A stretch of 33,250 nt of DNA from Acidobacteriota bacterium (GCA_018897435.1 JAHIKI010000058.1:1-33250), one strand, 5' to 3'; positions 17,440 through 25,578 are shown, counted from the first letter of the stretch. Made by a program: numbers and translations. Notes: a model not told the origin generated them from the letters alone.

Positions 17440-18269
17440 GTAAAGCGATGCAGTTAAAAGCCAAAATAAAAAACCTGGCTTTCAAAAACCACATTCCCGC
17501 TCAAGCCGTGCTGCAGAATTTCATGCTGGAACGTTTGTTGGAAAGAATCTCAATCTCGAAATACAAAGATATGGTCATTCTTAAGGGAGGAATGCTGATT
17601 GCTTCCATGGTCGGGATCAACAGCAGAACAACAATGGATATGGATGCAACCATGCGCGGATATCCCTTTTCTGAAGAAACGATCCGAAAAGCATTGTCGG
17701 ATATTTGTGCCATTCAACTGGATGATGAAGTTACCCTAACGGTGGACCATGTTTTACCCATCCGGAGCGATGACGAATATGGCGGCTATCGAGTAGCGAT
17801 TATTGCCAAGTTTGAATCGATTAATACCCCTTTGAAGATAGATATCACAACCGGGGATATCCTTACTCCAGATGCTGTCCGCTATGTCTTTTATTCGAAT
17901 TTTGAAAACAAGATGATCGAGGTCTGGGCCTATAATATCGAAACGATCCTGGCTGAAAAGGTTGAGACAATTTTACGGAGGAGTGTACTCAATACCCGGC
18001 CAAGAGATTTTTATGACGTGTATATCATCATGAAAACGCAGCGGCAGGTGATCAACAAAGAAATTTTCATCACTGCACTGAATGCTACTTCCGAAAAAAG
18101 GATGTCACTTGCAGTATTACAGGATAAAGAAAAAATATTCCGGACAATTCAATCAGATGCGATCATGAGACAACGATGGGAGCGCTATTGCAAAGAGAAT
18201 TTTTTCGCAAATGGAATTGATTTTGACGAAGTAATTGAAGTACTGATCGATATCGTTCTCAAAGTATAG
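17436..18269 (+). CDS. abiEii: AbiEii-type nucleotidyltransferase toxin
   Basis: A 277-residue protein of the AbiEii/AbiGii nucleotidyltransferase family, which acts as a growth-inhibiting toxin; some members block tRNA function by adding nucleotides to the 3' end. Conserved parts are the motif I region VILKGGMLIASMVGINSRTTMDMDATMRG (DNA-polymerase-beta fold, metal-binding DMD), the second acidic motif LKIDITTGD, and the lysine/arginine-rich IETILAEKVETILRRSVLNTRPRDFYDVYII. Length and all motifs look intact, so the toxin is probably active. It overlaps the antitoxin gene by four bases and is the last gene of the island, ending 48 bases from the convergent dipeptidase gene. Confidence 0.92.
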   Translation: MSKAMQLKAKIKNLAFKNHIPAQAVLQNFMLERLLERISISKYKDMVILKGGMLIASMVGINSRTTMDMDATMRGYPFSEETIRKALSDICAIQLDDEVTLTVDHVLPIRSDDEYGGYRVAIIAKFESINTPLKIDITTGDILTPDAVRYVFYSNFENKMIEVWAYNIETILAEKVETILRRSVLNTRPRDFYDVYIIMKTQRQVINKEIFITALNATSEKRMSLAVLQDKEKIFRTIQSDAIMRQRWERYCKENFFANGIDFDEVIEVLIDIVLKV

Positions 18270-18317
18270 AATAAAATCAAGGACAAAAAATGGAATACCG
18301 GCCGGATGCAATGGAGA

Positions 18318-19781
18318 TCACTTGCGGAATTCTTTTAACAGTTCCGTGGCCAGGAACCATTTACGGTATTCCAGCCCGTGGATGTAATTGTCGATGATTT
18401 TCCGGGCCACGGGTTTGTTGCCTTTTAAAAGGAAAATAAATTCTTTTTCGTGGTTTTTCACGTCGCCGAATAAAAAATCCTCAAAGTTGCGCCAAACCTT
18501 CTGTGTTTTTTCGATCCGGTACTTGTATTGCCTGTCGACCACCTCGGAAATTTTGGCATAAGTGTTGAAGGCGTGGCCGGCATCTTCAAGAGCCTGGGCT
18601 GGAAGGGGTGAGAAGTGGTTTTTCAGGGCGCTGTCGGCGTTTTCCCGGCTGTAACCGTCCGGAGCTGTGCCCATGGATACATACCAGGGCGAAAAGGCGT
18701 TGCTGTCCGGGCGGCGCAGGGATATCCAGACCAGGCTGGCAATCTCGGCGGGAAGCCAGCCGCGCATTTGGGCGACAAAGGCGTATTGGGTGGTTTCAGT
18801 GCAGATGGTGCGGTTTTTGCCGGAGTTGGGCGAGCCGTTTTTGTAATGGTTGCTGCTATCGTACTTGCTTCCTTCATAATGGTCGCGCAAGACCCGAAAC
18901 AGGTCGTTCAGGCGGATGCGGCGCTGGGGTTTGAATGAAAATGGTAAAGGTTTTTCCAACTTGCGTGCTTTGGCGGCCAGCAAATTGGTACCCTGCCATT
19001 GCCGCAAAACATTTTTTATGTCGGTGAAATTGTTTGGATTGGAATAGACCCTGGCGAAATCGAATTCGCCGTCCTTTTGCGGATCGAACCAGCCGCGGCG
19101 TACGGCGTATTCAATGATGTCCGCTGCCCCCTGGAAATTCTCACGGTCGTTCAGGTCCACGGCCGCAATGGTGTAGCGATTGGCGATTACCGCAACTTCG
19201 TTGTCAGGAACACGTTTGGCGACCCAGTGTTTGCCGTTGACCGCGTGTAAAAGCCAACCCTCACGGGCATCGGCGATGATATAGGTCCGTCCCGAGGCAT
19301 TGTACCCGTACTGGGAGATCAATTCGCCGGCAATGCGCACGCCTTCACGGGCCGTATGCGCCCGTTCGGCGACCAGCCGCCGCAGGCTGAAGCCGATGCC
19401 GCCTGCGGACAGTTCGGGCTTGTCTTCACGCGAGGGGCAGGAATTGGAGGTCACGGTTACCCCGTATTCGCTGATGTAGGCATCGGCAAAATCGCATTCC
19501 GGGATCTCCAGCCACAGCAGACCGGGAATGCTAGTGGTTTGGGGGAGTACAGTGCCGCTTTTCATGGTGAAGATATCGCCGCGCCGGTGTCCCCGGGGCG
19601 GGACCTTGTAGATGTTGACCAGTAGCCGGCCTTGGTCGTCTTCATTGTGGGCCAAAAGCACAGAACCGTCGACCGTGGTGTCCTTTCCGGTCACGATGGT
19701 GAAGCAGTTGAGGTTTTCATCAGCCGCCTGCAGCCAACCTGCCAAAATAATTACTATTACAAATAATGCGATTTTTTTCAT
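18318..19781 (-). CDS. Secreted C69-family dipeptidase
   Basis: A protein of about 487 residues of peptidase family C69 (formerly U34), N-terminal-nucleophile hydrolases that cleave dipeptides. A signal peptide (MKKIALFVIVIILAGWLQAADENLN) precedes the nucleophile Cys of NCFTIVTGKDTTVDGSVLLAHNED, residue 28 when counted from the first in-frame ATG at 19787. Further family segments include YISEYGVTVTSNSC and the NRYTI/AFVAQMRGWLP region. Two ATGs lie close together (19787 and 19781). The promoter's -10 box directly abuts the first, and the predicted transcription start falls on the second, so I choose 19781 as a leaderless start. The product is probably exported and works with the Tricorn-type protease in peptide use. 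A palindrome covers the -35 box. Confidence 0.88.
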   Translation of the reverse strand: MKKIALFVIVIILAGWLQAADENLNCFTIVTGKDTTVDGSVLLAHNEDDQGRLLVNIYKVPPRGHRRGDIFTMKSGTVLPQTTSIPGLLWLEIPECDFADAYISEYGVTVTSNSCPSREDKPELSAGGIGFSLRRLVAERAHTAREGVRIAGELISQYGYNASGRTYIIADAREGWLLHAVNGKHWVAKRVPDNEVAVIANRYTIAAVDLNDRENFQGAADIIEYAVRRGWFDPQKDGEFDFARVYSNPNNFTDIKNVLRQWQGTNLLAAKARKLEKPLPFSFKPQRRIRLNDLFRVLRDHYEGSKYDSSNHYKNGSPNSGKNRTICTETTQYAFVAQMRGWLPAEIASLVWISLRRPDSNAFSPWYVSMGTAPDGYSRENADSALKNHFSPLPAQALEDAGHAFNTYAKISEVVDRQYKYRIEKTQKVWRNFEDFLFGDVKNHEKEFIFLLKGNKPVARKIIDNYIHGLEYRKWFLATELLKEFRK

Positions 19782-19787
19782 GCTCAT

Positions 19788-19820
19788 AAAATAGCATATA
19801 TGACCAACTTGGTCAAATAT
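19788..19820 (-). promoter_or_regulatory. Promoter of the dipeptidase gene with an overlapping palindromic operator
   Basis: On the minus strand TTGACC (19816-19811) and TATTTT (19793-19788) are 17 bases apart. A palindrome TGACCAA-C-TTGGTCA (19801-19815) overlaps the -35 box. It extends to 19796-19820 through four further pairs (ATAT/ATAT) after one mismatch. A repressor bound here would block RNA polymerase. Confidence 0.55.
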
Positions 19821-19890
19821 TTTGTGAATGGGAAAGTGATTTCTTTTTAATTGTTCTGCAGTTCCAAATCCCCCCGGCTGCCCACTGCCA

Positions 19891-19918
19891 TTCTTCGTGA
19901 TTCGTAATTCGTAGTGCG
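19891..19918. repeat. Four degenerate 7-base tandem repeats (consensus TRATTCG)
   Basis: Four consecutive heptamers read TTCTTCG, TGATTCG, TAATTCG, TAGTGCG. The core CGTGATTCGTAATTCGT (19896-19912) recurs exactly, in reverse complement, at 32456-32472. The surrounding 304-base gap between the dipeptidase and DUF4405 genes otherwise holds only the two divergent promoters. Confidence 0.6.
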
Positions 19919-20023
19919 CGGGAGGGACCGTCGAAAAGCATTGACTGCAAAATGAAATTCCTTTTTAGCAAAATGGGGATGCCTGGGGGATAGAAAGGTC
20001 GCTAAGGGGAAGTTTGGAGGGAG

Positions 20024-20053
20024 TTGTTTATTGCTTGCTTTATCTGCTAAAAT
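20024..20053 (+). promoter_or_regulatory. Promoter of the DUF4405 gene
   Basis: TTGTTT (20024-20029) and TAAAAT (20048-20053) are 18 bases apart. The predicted start near 20060 leaves a short leader with an AAGGA ribosome binding site at 20081-20085. Confidence 0.5.
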
Positions 20054-20091
20054 CAAACTCTTCTTAATGATTTTTTAAATAAGGACATTTC

Positions 20092-20727
20092 ATGTTTAAA
20101 AAAGAAAGTATTTTCCGCTTCCGTGCCTTTACCGCTTTTTGGTTGACCTTTTCATTTTTGTTAAGTGTCCTGTCGGGCCTCATTTTATTCCTGCGCCCCG
20201 AAGGCAGTCTGGCAGCTTGGACCGGCTGGTCGGCGCTGGGGCTGAACAAAATGCAGTGGGAGGGGGTGCACACGGTTTTTGTTTTTGTTTTACTTATCAG
20301 CGCCTCAATCCATTTGCTCTACAATTGGCGCGCCTTGACCGCCTATTGCCGGCTGAAAAAAAAGCAATTCGGAATGGTCTTCAAAGGCATGGCTGCGTTC
20401 CGCGAGTTCCTCGCCGCGGCGCTGCTTACCGTGCTGGTCCTGATCGGCGCCATTGGCGAGTGGCTGCCTTGCCAATGGATCGTCGGTTGGCGCGGAGCAT
20501 TCAAGAGCGGATCCGCTGTGGTGACGCACGCCCCGCCCGTTGCCGACGCCGACAAACTTTCGCTGGCCGGCCTCTGCGCCTTGCTCGGGATTTCCGAGCA
20601 ACGGGTTTTACGCAATGCCGCGGCCAATGGCTTGCAACTCTGTGCATTAAGCGAAACCTTAAGCGAAATCGCCAAAAAAAACGGCATGTCACCTGAAAAG
20701 ATTTATGGGTTGCTTTTTATGAAATAA
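20092..20727 (+). CDS. DUF4405-like membrane protein
   Basis: A 211-residue protein. Residues 10-130 hold three or four transmembrane helices with the DUF4405 pattern: a helix near 15-33, then WEGVHTVFVFVLLISASIHLLYNWRAL with H60 and H74. These histidines resemble the heme ligands of cytochrome-b-like proteins, so electron transfer is possible but unproven. The C-terminal part (about 150-211) is soluble and resembles small helical domains (LSLAGLCALLGISEQRVLRNAAANG and LSEIAKKNGMSPEKIYGLL). The gene has an AAGGA site seven bases before the ATG and is monocistronic, convergent with the methyltransferase gene 20 bases on. Confidence 0.75.
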   Translation: MFKKESIFRFRAFTAFWLTFSFLLSVLSGLILFLRPEGSLAAWTGWSALGLNKMQWEGVHTVFVFVLLISASIHLLYNWRALTAYCRLKKKQFGMVFKGMAAFREFLAAALLTVLVLIGAIGEWLPCQWIVGWRGAFKSGSAVVTHAPPVADADKLSLAGLCALLGISEQRVLRNAAANGLQLCALSETLSEIAKKNGMSPEKIYGLLFMK

Positions 20728-20747
20728 TTCTTGCGGCCGGGATCATT

Positions 20748-21896
20748 TCATTTCTTTTTCAGGATAGAAAAAATTTCAAAATGGTCGGTCTGGGGAAAAT
20801 TATCGAGCAGCTGCAATTCCTGCAGTTGGAAGCCATGGGCGGAGAAAAGCCGCAGGTCGCGGGCCCAGGTGGCCGAATCACAGGAAAAATAAATAACGGC
20901 TTCCGCGCCGCTTGCGGCCATGGCGGCGATGACCCTGGTTGACAAACCTCCGCGCGGCGGATCCACTACGTATAGCCCGGCCGGCGGCAGGTCGGCCTGC
21001 AGCACGTCGGCCTGGACGACGCGGACGTTACTGGCCCGGTTCAGTTCCAGGTTGGCGCGCAGGGCCGCCAGGTTTTGCGGGTCGCTTTCAATGGCCAGAA
21101 CGCTTTGGCAGCGGCCGGCCAGCGGTATGGTGAAGAAGCCGCAGCCGCAGAAGAGATCGGCGGCCGTGTCCGGATTCATGCCGTCCAGGGTTTTTTCAAT
21201 AAGATCCAGCATGGGCTGCAGCTGGAAAAGGTTGGCCTGGATAAAATTATCAGGGGAGATCTGATAGGCGTAAGCGCCAACTTCGAAGCGGACCGAAAGC
21301 TCGCGGCTGAGCCAGGCGCTCGACCCGCCTGGAGTTGCCAGCCGGGAGGCGAGTTCCCGGCCGTTGCTGATGACCCGCAGCTGGGCGTTGGCATAGTTGC
21401 TGAGAGCTTGGCGTTGGGCGAGAAAATGGGCTTCAACCGCCTCCGGCACCAACAGGCACTGCTGGATGGGGATCACCTGATGCGACTCTTTTTTAAAAAA
21501 TCCGCCCACGCCGTCGCGGACCTGGAATTCGCTCTTGCTGCGATAACGCCATGGCCGGGAAGACAAGATGTCCGGCGGGCCGGGAAAAACCAAGCCGGCG
21601 ATTTTCTTCAGGTTGGCCAGTAGTATTTCGCTTTTGCTGCGCAGCTGCTCATCATAGCTCATGTGCTGCAGGTTGCAGCTGCCGCATTCATGATAGTGGG
21701 GGCAGGGCGGTTCGACCCGTCGGGGCGAAGCTTCGATCACCCGCAGCAGCTTTCCCTGCCAGACCGATCGCCGCCGGCTTAAGGGGGCATATTCCACAGT
21801 TTCTCCGGCGATGACGCCGGGGATGAATATGGTTTTCCCTGCTTCGTGAATCATGCCGGCGCCGCCCTTGGCTATGGCATGCACTTTCCCGATCAT
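20748..21896 (-). CDS. RlmD/TrmA-type RNA (uracil-5-)-methyltransferase
   Basis: A 382-residue SAM-dependent methyltransferase that would methylate C5 of a uridine in rRNA or tRNA. It begins with a TRAM-like segment (about 1-55) and then an iron-sulfur cluster motif C65-x5-C71-x2-C74 with C147 as the likely fourth ligand. The methyltransferase fold has DLFCGCGFFTIPLAG (SAM site), VVDPPRGGL, the catalytic cysteine C339 (YFSCDSATWARD) and a terminal acid E374. All key residues are present. Whether it is RlmD-like (U1939), RlmC-like or another specificity cannot be read. The ATG lies 20 bases beyond a strong terminator of the upstream same-strand gene, and I saw no clear ribosome binding site. 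Confidence 0.9.
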   Translation of the reverse strand: MIGKVHAIAKGGAGMIHEAGKTIFIPGVIAGETVEYAPLSRRRSVWQGKLLRVIEASPRRVEPPCPHYHECGSCNLQHMSYDEQLRSKSEILLANLKKIAGLVFPGPPDILSSRPWRYRSKSEFQVRDGVGGFFKKESHQVIPIQQCLLVPEAVEAHFLAQRQALSNYANAQLRVISNGRELASRLATPGGSSAWLSRELSVRFEVGAYAYQISPDNFIQANLFQLQPMLDLIEKTLDGMNPDTAADLFCGCGFFTIPLAGRCQSVLAIESDPQNLAALRANLELNRASNVRVVQADVLQADLPPAGLYVVDPPRGGLSTRVIAAMAASGAEAVIYFSCDSATWARDLRLFSAHGFQLQELQLLDNFPQTDHFEIFSILKKK

Positions 21897-21916
21897 TGGT
21901 TTTTTAATCCGGCTGG

Positions 21917-21949
21917 AAAAAAACGGGGCGCGTTTGTTGGCGCGCCCCG
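21917..21949 (-). terminator. Rho-independent terminator of the coiled-coil protein gene
   Basis: On the minus strand a perfect 9-base GC-rich stem (21949-21941 with 21932-21924, CGGGGCGCG type) closes an 8-base loop and is followed by seven T residues (21923-21917). It lies 15 bases after the stop codon at 21964 and separates that gene from the methyltransferase gene. Confidence 0.9.
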
Positions 21950-21963
21950 CGACCTTGTTTGCC

Positions 21964-23163
21964 TTATTCGATGGCGATGGCGATCTTTTCGCTCATGAAT
22001 TTCTTGATGTCCAGGATAGTGATGATCACGTTCTGGTGGGCTTCGTTAAATTCGACTTTATAATCCCTATCCTGTTTGAAATAGCTTGGATAAATGGTGA
22101 CGTCCTTGATCTTGCTGAGCTGGAAATCGGCCGCGGCGGCGGTAATCTTGTAATCACCGCGCAGGTCCAGCGAGCGGTCGAACATGGCGATGTCGACTTT
22201 CTGCAGCTTGGTGGAGCGCAGGAAGCCACCCTTGATGATGCCGTTTTTCGTCAGGTTTTTGCGCCGGTCCATGGCAAAATAGACCGAATTGAGGGCGGCC
22301 TGCATTTCCTGGTTCTGATCGTTGAGATTGCTCATTTTACCCAGCATGTTCTGTTTTTCCTGGTTGAGCAGGTCCAACTGGGAGATCAACTCGCTGCGCC
22401 GGAGTTCCATTTCATCGATATCGCTTTGCAATTGATCTTTTTCGGCGATGGCTTTGTCCTTAGCGTCGACCAGCTCTTTTTTCACTTTTCTCTGGATCTG
22501 GTTGGGGGAGATGGGGGCGCTGCCCTGGGTAATGAAGGTGCCGTATTCGTCTTCGGCATAGAAGTTCCAGATCTTAAAGCCGGGAACGATCGGCTCGAAA
22601 AGCAGGGTCCTTTCCACCAGTTCCATGGCCCGGGCTTTATCTACGCCTTTTTCATTGAGCAGGAAATTCATGGCAATCTGGTAATGGTTCTCTCCCTTTT
22701 CCACCATGTGCGGCTTGGGCAGCAGCGCTTCCAGCTCCTGTACCCTGGCGTTCAGGTTTTGGATATCGTTGTTCTTGTCCAGGATATCCTGGAGAAACGA
22801 TTTAATGGAGACGTCTTTCTCATTTTTTATCTTTTCTTCCAGGACCTTTTTTTGCTCGGGAGAGAGGTTCATGATGTTGCCTTCGGGAAGGTCTTCGCCG
22901 GTCTTTGTTTTGTAATCGTTTAAAATATCGAAAACTTCGTTCTGCTTTTCCTGGATGCTCGATTCCAGTAGCTGGATCTGCTGCACGGTCTCTTGCATCT
23001 GCTTCATTTTTGGTGAGAGCTGGGGACCTGCCGGTCCTTTGAAAACAAAATAAGCCAGAACCAGGATCACTAGGGCCAGGGCGCCGATGACGTAATAGAA
23101 TTTCCTGGAATTTTTTTCCGGCTCCTTTTCCTTGGCTGGAACCTTTGCTTTTTCTTGGGTCAT
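21964..23163 (-). CDS. Membrane-anchored coiled-coil protein with LysM-like segment
   Basis: A 399-residue protein of no named family that I can give. A charged N-terminus is followed by one transmembrane helix (about 22-41, FYYVIGALALVILVLAYFVF), so most of the protein is probably periplasmic. Residues 50-150 are helical and charged. Residues 150-225 (VEKGENHYQIAMNFLLNEKGV to YGTFITQGSAPISPNQ) resemble a degenerate LysM domain, the type that binds peptidoglycan. Residues 225-290 form a coiled coil rich in L, E, K and Q, and the last 100 residues look like a beta domain. The start has a strong AAGGAGG site. The gene has its own promoter and terminator, and is divergent from the HD/lptB operon. 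A cell-envelope role is inferred. Confidence 0.75.
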   Translation of the reverse strand: MTQEKAKVPAKEKEPEKNSRKFYYVIGALALVILVLAYFVFKGPAGPQLSPKMKQMQETVQQIQLLESSIQEKQNEVFDILNDYKTKTGEDLPEGNIMNLSPEQKKVLEEKIKNEKDVSIKSFLQDILDKNNDIQNLNARVQELEALLPKPHMVEKGENHYQIAMNFLLNEKGVDKARAMELVERTLLFEPIVPGFKIWNFYAEDEYGTFITQGSAPISPNQIQRKVKKELVDAKDKAIAEKDQLQSDIDEMELRRSELISQLDLLNQEKQNMLGKMSNLNDQNQEMQAALNSVYFAMDRRKNLTKNGIIKGGFLRSTKLQKVDIAMFDRSLDLRGDYKITAAAADFQLSKIKDVTIYPSYFKQDRDYKVEFNEAHQNVIITILDIKKFMSEKIAIAIE

Positions 23164-23210
23164 GCTTTCCTCCTTGGGTGAATCTATCGATTCTCTTTAC
23201 GGTAAATCAT

Positions 23211-23239
23211 ATTTTATCACAAGCATCCTGATGAAACAA
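23211..23239 (-). promoter_or_regulatory. Promoter of the coiled-coil protein gene
   Basis: On the minus strand TTGTTT (23239-23234) and TAAAAT (23216-23211) are 17 bases apart, about 45 bases before the ATG. It is back to back with the promoter of the HD/lptB operon, only 12 bases away. Confidence 0.55.
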
Positions 23240-23251
23240 TCCGGAACTCTC

Positions 23252-23280
23252 TTGCATAATCGCGTTCGGCATCATATAAT
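23252..23280 (+). promoter_or_regulatory. Promoter of the HD-lptB-radical SAM operon
   Basis: TTGCAT (23252-23257) and a perfect TATAAT (23275-23280) are 17 bases apart. The predicted start near 23287 fits the AAGGAG ribosome binding site just before ATG 23303. It excludes the longer open frame that reaches back to 23132. Confidence 0.65.
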
Positions 23281-23302
23281 TCTGTTTTTAAAGGAGATAT
23301 CC

Positions 23303-23848
23303 ATGACACGCGAGCAAGCATTGGAATTGCTTCAGCAGCACCTGAAGAACCGTAACCTGGTCAAGCATTGCCTGGCCGTGGAGGCCTGTATGAAGGATTT
23401 TGCCCTCCATTTTGGACAGGATCCGGAGCCGTGGGCGCTGGCCGGGCTGCTGCACGACCTGGATTACGAATACACGGTCGAGAAACCGGCCGAACATACC
23501 GAAAAAACGGCTGAGATGCTGGCCGACCATGCCTTGCCGGAGGAAATCATTCATGCCATCAAGTCCCACAATATGCGCGTCGAACCCAGCTCCAAAATGG
23601 ATATCTCCCTATTGACCATCGATCCGGCCAGCGGCTTCATCATCGCCTGCGCCCTGATGCATCCGGAAAAGAAACTGCAAAGCCTGGACCTGCTGTTCCT
23701 GAAAAAGCGTTTCAAGGAGAAATCCTTTGCCAAGGGGGCTTCGCGCCAGCAGATGCAAGGCTGCGCCAAATTGGCAATAACCCTTGACGAATTTCTACAG
23801 CTGTGCCTGGGCGCCATGCAAAAAATTTCCACTGAACTCGGATTGTGA
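23303..23848 (+). CDS. HD-domain phosphohydrolase-like protein
   Basis: A 181-residue protein with an HD/HDIG-type metal-dependent phosphohydrolase signature: H22 (KHCLAVEACM), the H51-D52 pair (LAGLLHDLDYEY) and later histidines in IIHAIKSHN (85-90). Such proteins act on nucleotides or phosphorylated metabolites; the substrate is unknown. The frame is open further upstream, but ATG 23303 has an AAGGAG site and a promoter immediately before it. The stop overlaps the lptB ATG by one base (TGATG), so it is the first gene of a tight three-gene operon. Confidence 0.83.
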   Translation: MTREQALELLQQHLKNRNLVKHCLAVEACMKDFALHFGQDPEPWALAGLLHDLDYEYTVEKPAEHTEKTAEMLADHALPEEIIHAIKSHNMRVEPSSKMDISLLTIDPASGFIIACALMHPEKKLQSLDLLFLKKRFKEKSFAKGASRQQMQGCAKLAITLDEFLQLCLGAMQKISTELGL

Positions 23849-24573
23849 TGAACCGGCTGCAGACCCGCGACCTGACCAAGATCTACAACCGCATTCCCGT
23901 GGTTGACGGCATCAACCTGGAATTCAAGTCCGGGAAGATCACTGCCCTGTTGGGGCGCAACGGGGCTGGTAAGACCACCACATTCCTGATGATGGCCGGC
24001 ATCGTCAAGCCCGACAGTGGCAGCGTTGAATTCAACGGCGAGAACGTCAACGGCATCCCGTCTTACGAGCGCTCACAGAAGGGGCTGATCTACCTTCCCC
24101 AACAGCATTCGGTCTTTATGAAAGCCACGGTTTTCGACAACCTTTTCATGGTGCTGGAGATGCACAATCCCGCCGGCGAAGCCCGGCAGAAAACCATGGA
24201 CCTGCTGAATGATTTCGGCCTGCTGGCGGTCAAGGACTCCTCGGCCCACCAGTTGTCGGGCGGGGAAAAAAGGCGTCTGGAGATCGCCCGCTCCATGATC
24301 ATGGCGCCGAGCTTCCTGTTCATGGACGAACCGTTCACCGGCATCGATCCCATCACTATCATGGATATCCAGACGATAATATTAAAGCTCAAGGCCAGGG
24401 GTATCGGCATTATCATCACCGACCACAATGTCAAGGATACTTTTTACATCACCGACCTGGCCTACATCATCCACAAGGGACATATCCTGAGTTCCGGCAC
24501 TCCGGCCCAGGTAGTGCAGGAGGAAAAGACCCGCCAGGTGTTCCTGGGCAAAGATTTCGAGTGGCACGGCTGA
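23848..24573 (+). CDS. lptB: LptB-like LPS-export ABC transporter ATPase
   Basis: A 241-residue ABC ATPase best matching LptB, which powers extraction of lipopolysaccharide from the inner membrane through the LptBFG-C-A-D bridge. Motifs: Walker A GRNGAGKT (36-43), a Q-loop region with LIYLPQQHSVFMKATVFDNL as in LptB, signature LSGGEKRR, Walker B SFLFMDEPFTGIDP, and the switch histidine in IIITDHNVKD. The Walker A has R where most LptB have P, which is tolerated. GTG 23845 is an alternative start three bases earlier. Membrane partners LptF and LptG are not in the window. Its presence argues for an outer membrane with LPS or a similar glycolipid. It overlaps the radical SAM gene by 13 bases. 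Confidence 0.85.
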   Translation: MNRLQTRDLTKIYNRIPVVDGINLEFKSGKITALLGRNGAGKTTTFLMMAGIVKPDSGSVEFNGENVNGIPSYERSQKGLIYLPQQHSVFMKATVFDNLFMVLEMHNPAGEARQKTMDLLNDFGLLAVKDSSAHQLSGGEKRRLEIARSMIMAPSFLFMDEPFTGIDPITIMDIQTIILKLKARGIGIIITDHNVKDTFYITDLAYIIHKGHILSSGTPAQVVQEEKTRQVFLGKDFEWHG

Positions 24574-25496
24574 GCACTCCATCTTACCTTGAACTGTCCG
24601 CGGCCGATTGGCGCTTGAAGCGCGAGTTTTTTGCGGATCGTTTCAATCCCTGCCGCCTTTGTCCGCGCCAATGCGGCGCCGATCGTCAAAACAATCATCC
24701 CGGCATCTGCCGGGCGGGCCGGGAAGTCAAGATTGCCTCTTACAGCCTCCATTTCGGCGAAGAGCCGCCGATTTCCGGCTGCCGGGGCTCGGGCACGGTG
24801 TTTTTTTCCGGCTGCACATTGAGTTGCCTGTTCTGCCAGAATTACCCGATCTCGCAGCTCTTTCACGGTGAGTTTTATCAGGTCGAACAGCTGGCCGGAA
24901 TTTTTTTATCGCTGCAAAAGCAGGGGAGCCACAATATCAACCTGGTGTCGCCGACGCCCTACCTTCATCACATCATAGGTGCCCTGGAGATCGCCTGCGC
25001 CAAGGGACTCGATATCCCGCTGGTCTACAACACCAGCGGCTACGATAGGGTCGAGGTGATCGCCCAGTTGGAAGGTGTCGTGGACATTTACCTGCCCGAC
25101 TTGAAGTATGGTCCTTCCGAAAGCTCGCGGCTGCTGGCGCTGAAACTGTCGGGCGTCGGAGATTATTTCGAGCACGCCGCGGCCGCGGTCGCCGAAATGT
25201 TCCGCCAGACCGGGCCGCTGCGCCTGGATGAAAATGATGTGGCCGTGCGCGGCACCGTGATCCGCCACCTGATCATCCCCGGCCAAACGGAAAATTCGCT
25301 CGAAGTTCTGCGCGCCATGGCCGCCGGTTCTTTCAAGGCCGCCTGGATCAGCCTGATGAGCCAGTATTTTCCGGCTCACCGCGCCCCCAGCTGCCCGCCC
25401 TTTGACCGCCGCCTGCGCCCCGGCGAATGGCGGGAGGTCAGGGACGAGGCGCTGCGGCTGGGACTGGACGAAGGATGGCTCCAGGAAATGGAGTAG
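24561..25496 (+). CDS. PflA-like radical SAM protein (COG1313 type)
   Basis: A 311-residue radical SAM protein with the cluster motif C85-x3-C89-x2-C92 (SGCTLSCLFCQNYPIS). A cysteine-rich N-terminus (C31, C34, C38, C50: CRLCPRQCGAD to GICRAG) probably binds a second iron-sulfur cluster. This arrangement is typical of the uncharacterised PflX/COG1313 group, annotated as putative pyruvate-formate-lyase activating enzymes although the true substrate is unknown. No glycyl radical enzyme is nearby, which argues against a PflA role here. It starts with GTG inside the end of lptB and is the last gene of the HD-lptB operon; a functional link to envelope synthesis is unproven. Confidence 0.88.
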   Translation: MARLSTPSYLELSAADWRLKREFFADRFNPCRLCPRQCGADRQNNHPGICRAGREVKIASYSLHFGEEPPISGCRGSGTVFFSGCTLSCLFCQNYPISQLFHGEFYQVEQLAGIFLSLQKQGSHNINLVSPTPYLHHIIGALEIACAKGLDIPLVYNTSGYDRVEVIAQLEGVVDIYLPDLKYGPSESSRLLALKLSGVGDYFEHAAAAVAEMFRQTGPLRLDENDVAVRGTVIRHLIIPGQTENSLEVLRAMAAGSFKAAWISLMSQYFPAHRAPSCPPFDRRLRPGEWREVRDEALRLGLDEGWLQEME

Positions 25497-25549
25497 AGTG
25501 ATCCGCTGTTATCGGGAATTGATCGGCCGCCGGGACTGATCGCCAGGGA

Positions 25550-25578
25550 TTGTCTTCTCGGCGCGTTTTTCATATAAT
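25550..25578 (+). promoter_or_regulatory. Promoter of the second MFS transporter gene
   Basis: TTGTCT (25550-25555) and a perfect TATAAT (25573-25578) are 17 bases apart. Transcription would start near 25585, about 48 bases before the ATG at 25633, which has an AAGGAG site at 25621-25626. Confidence 0.65.

Noticed and set aside
11321..18317. Attachment sites or an integrase at the edges of the island
   Set aside because: I looked for matching direct repeats between 11321-11646 and 18270-18317 and for an integrase or tRNA; only a weak CAAGG similarity was seen, which is within chance.
21853..22923. 356-residue open frame on the plus strand opposite the coiled-coil gene
   Set aside because: The minus strand has a strong ribosome binding site, promoter, signal anchor and terminator. 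The plus frame runs through that terminator and looks like nothing known.
23132..23302. N-terminal extension of the HD protein to 23132
   Set aside because: It would run through two divergent promoters and the start of the neighbouring gene. ATG 23303 has a near-perfect ribosome binding site.
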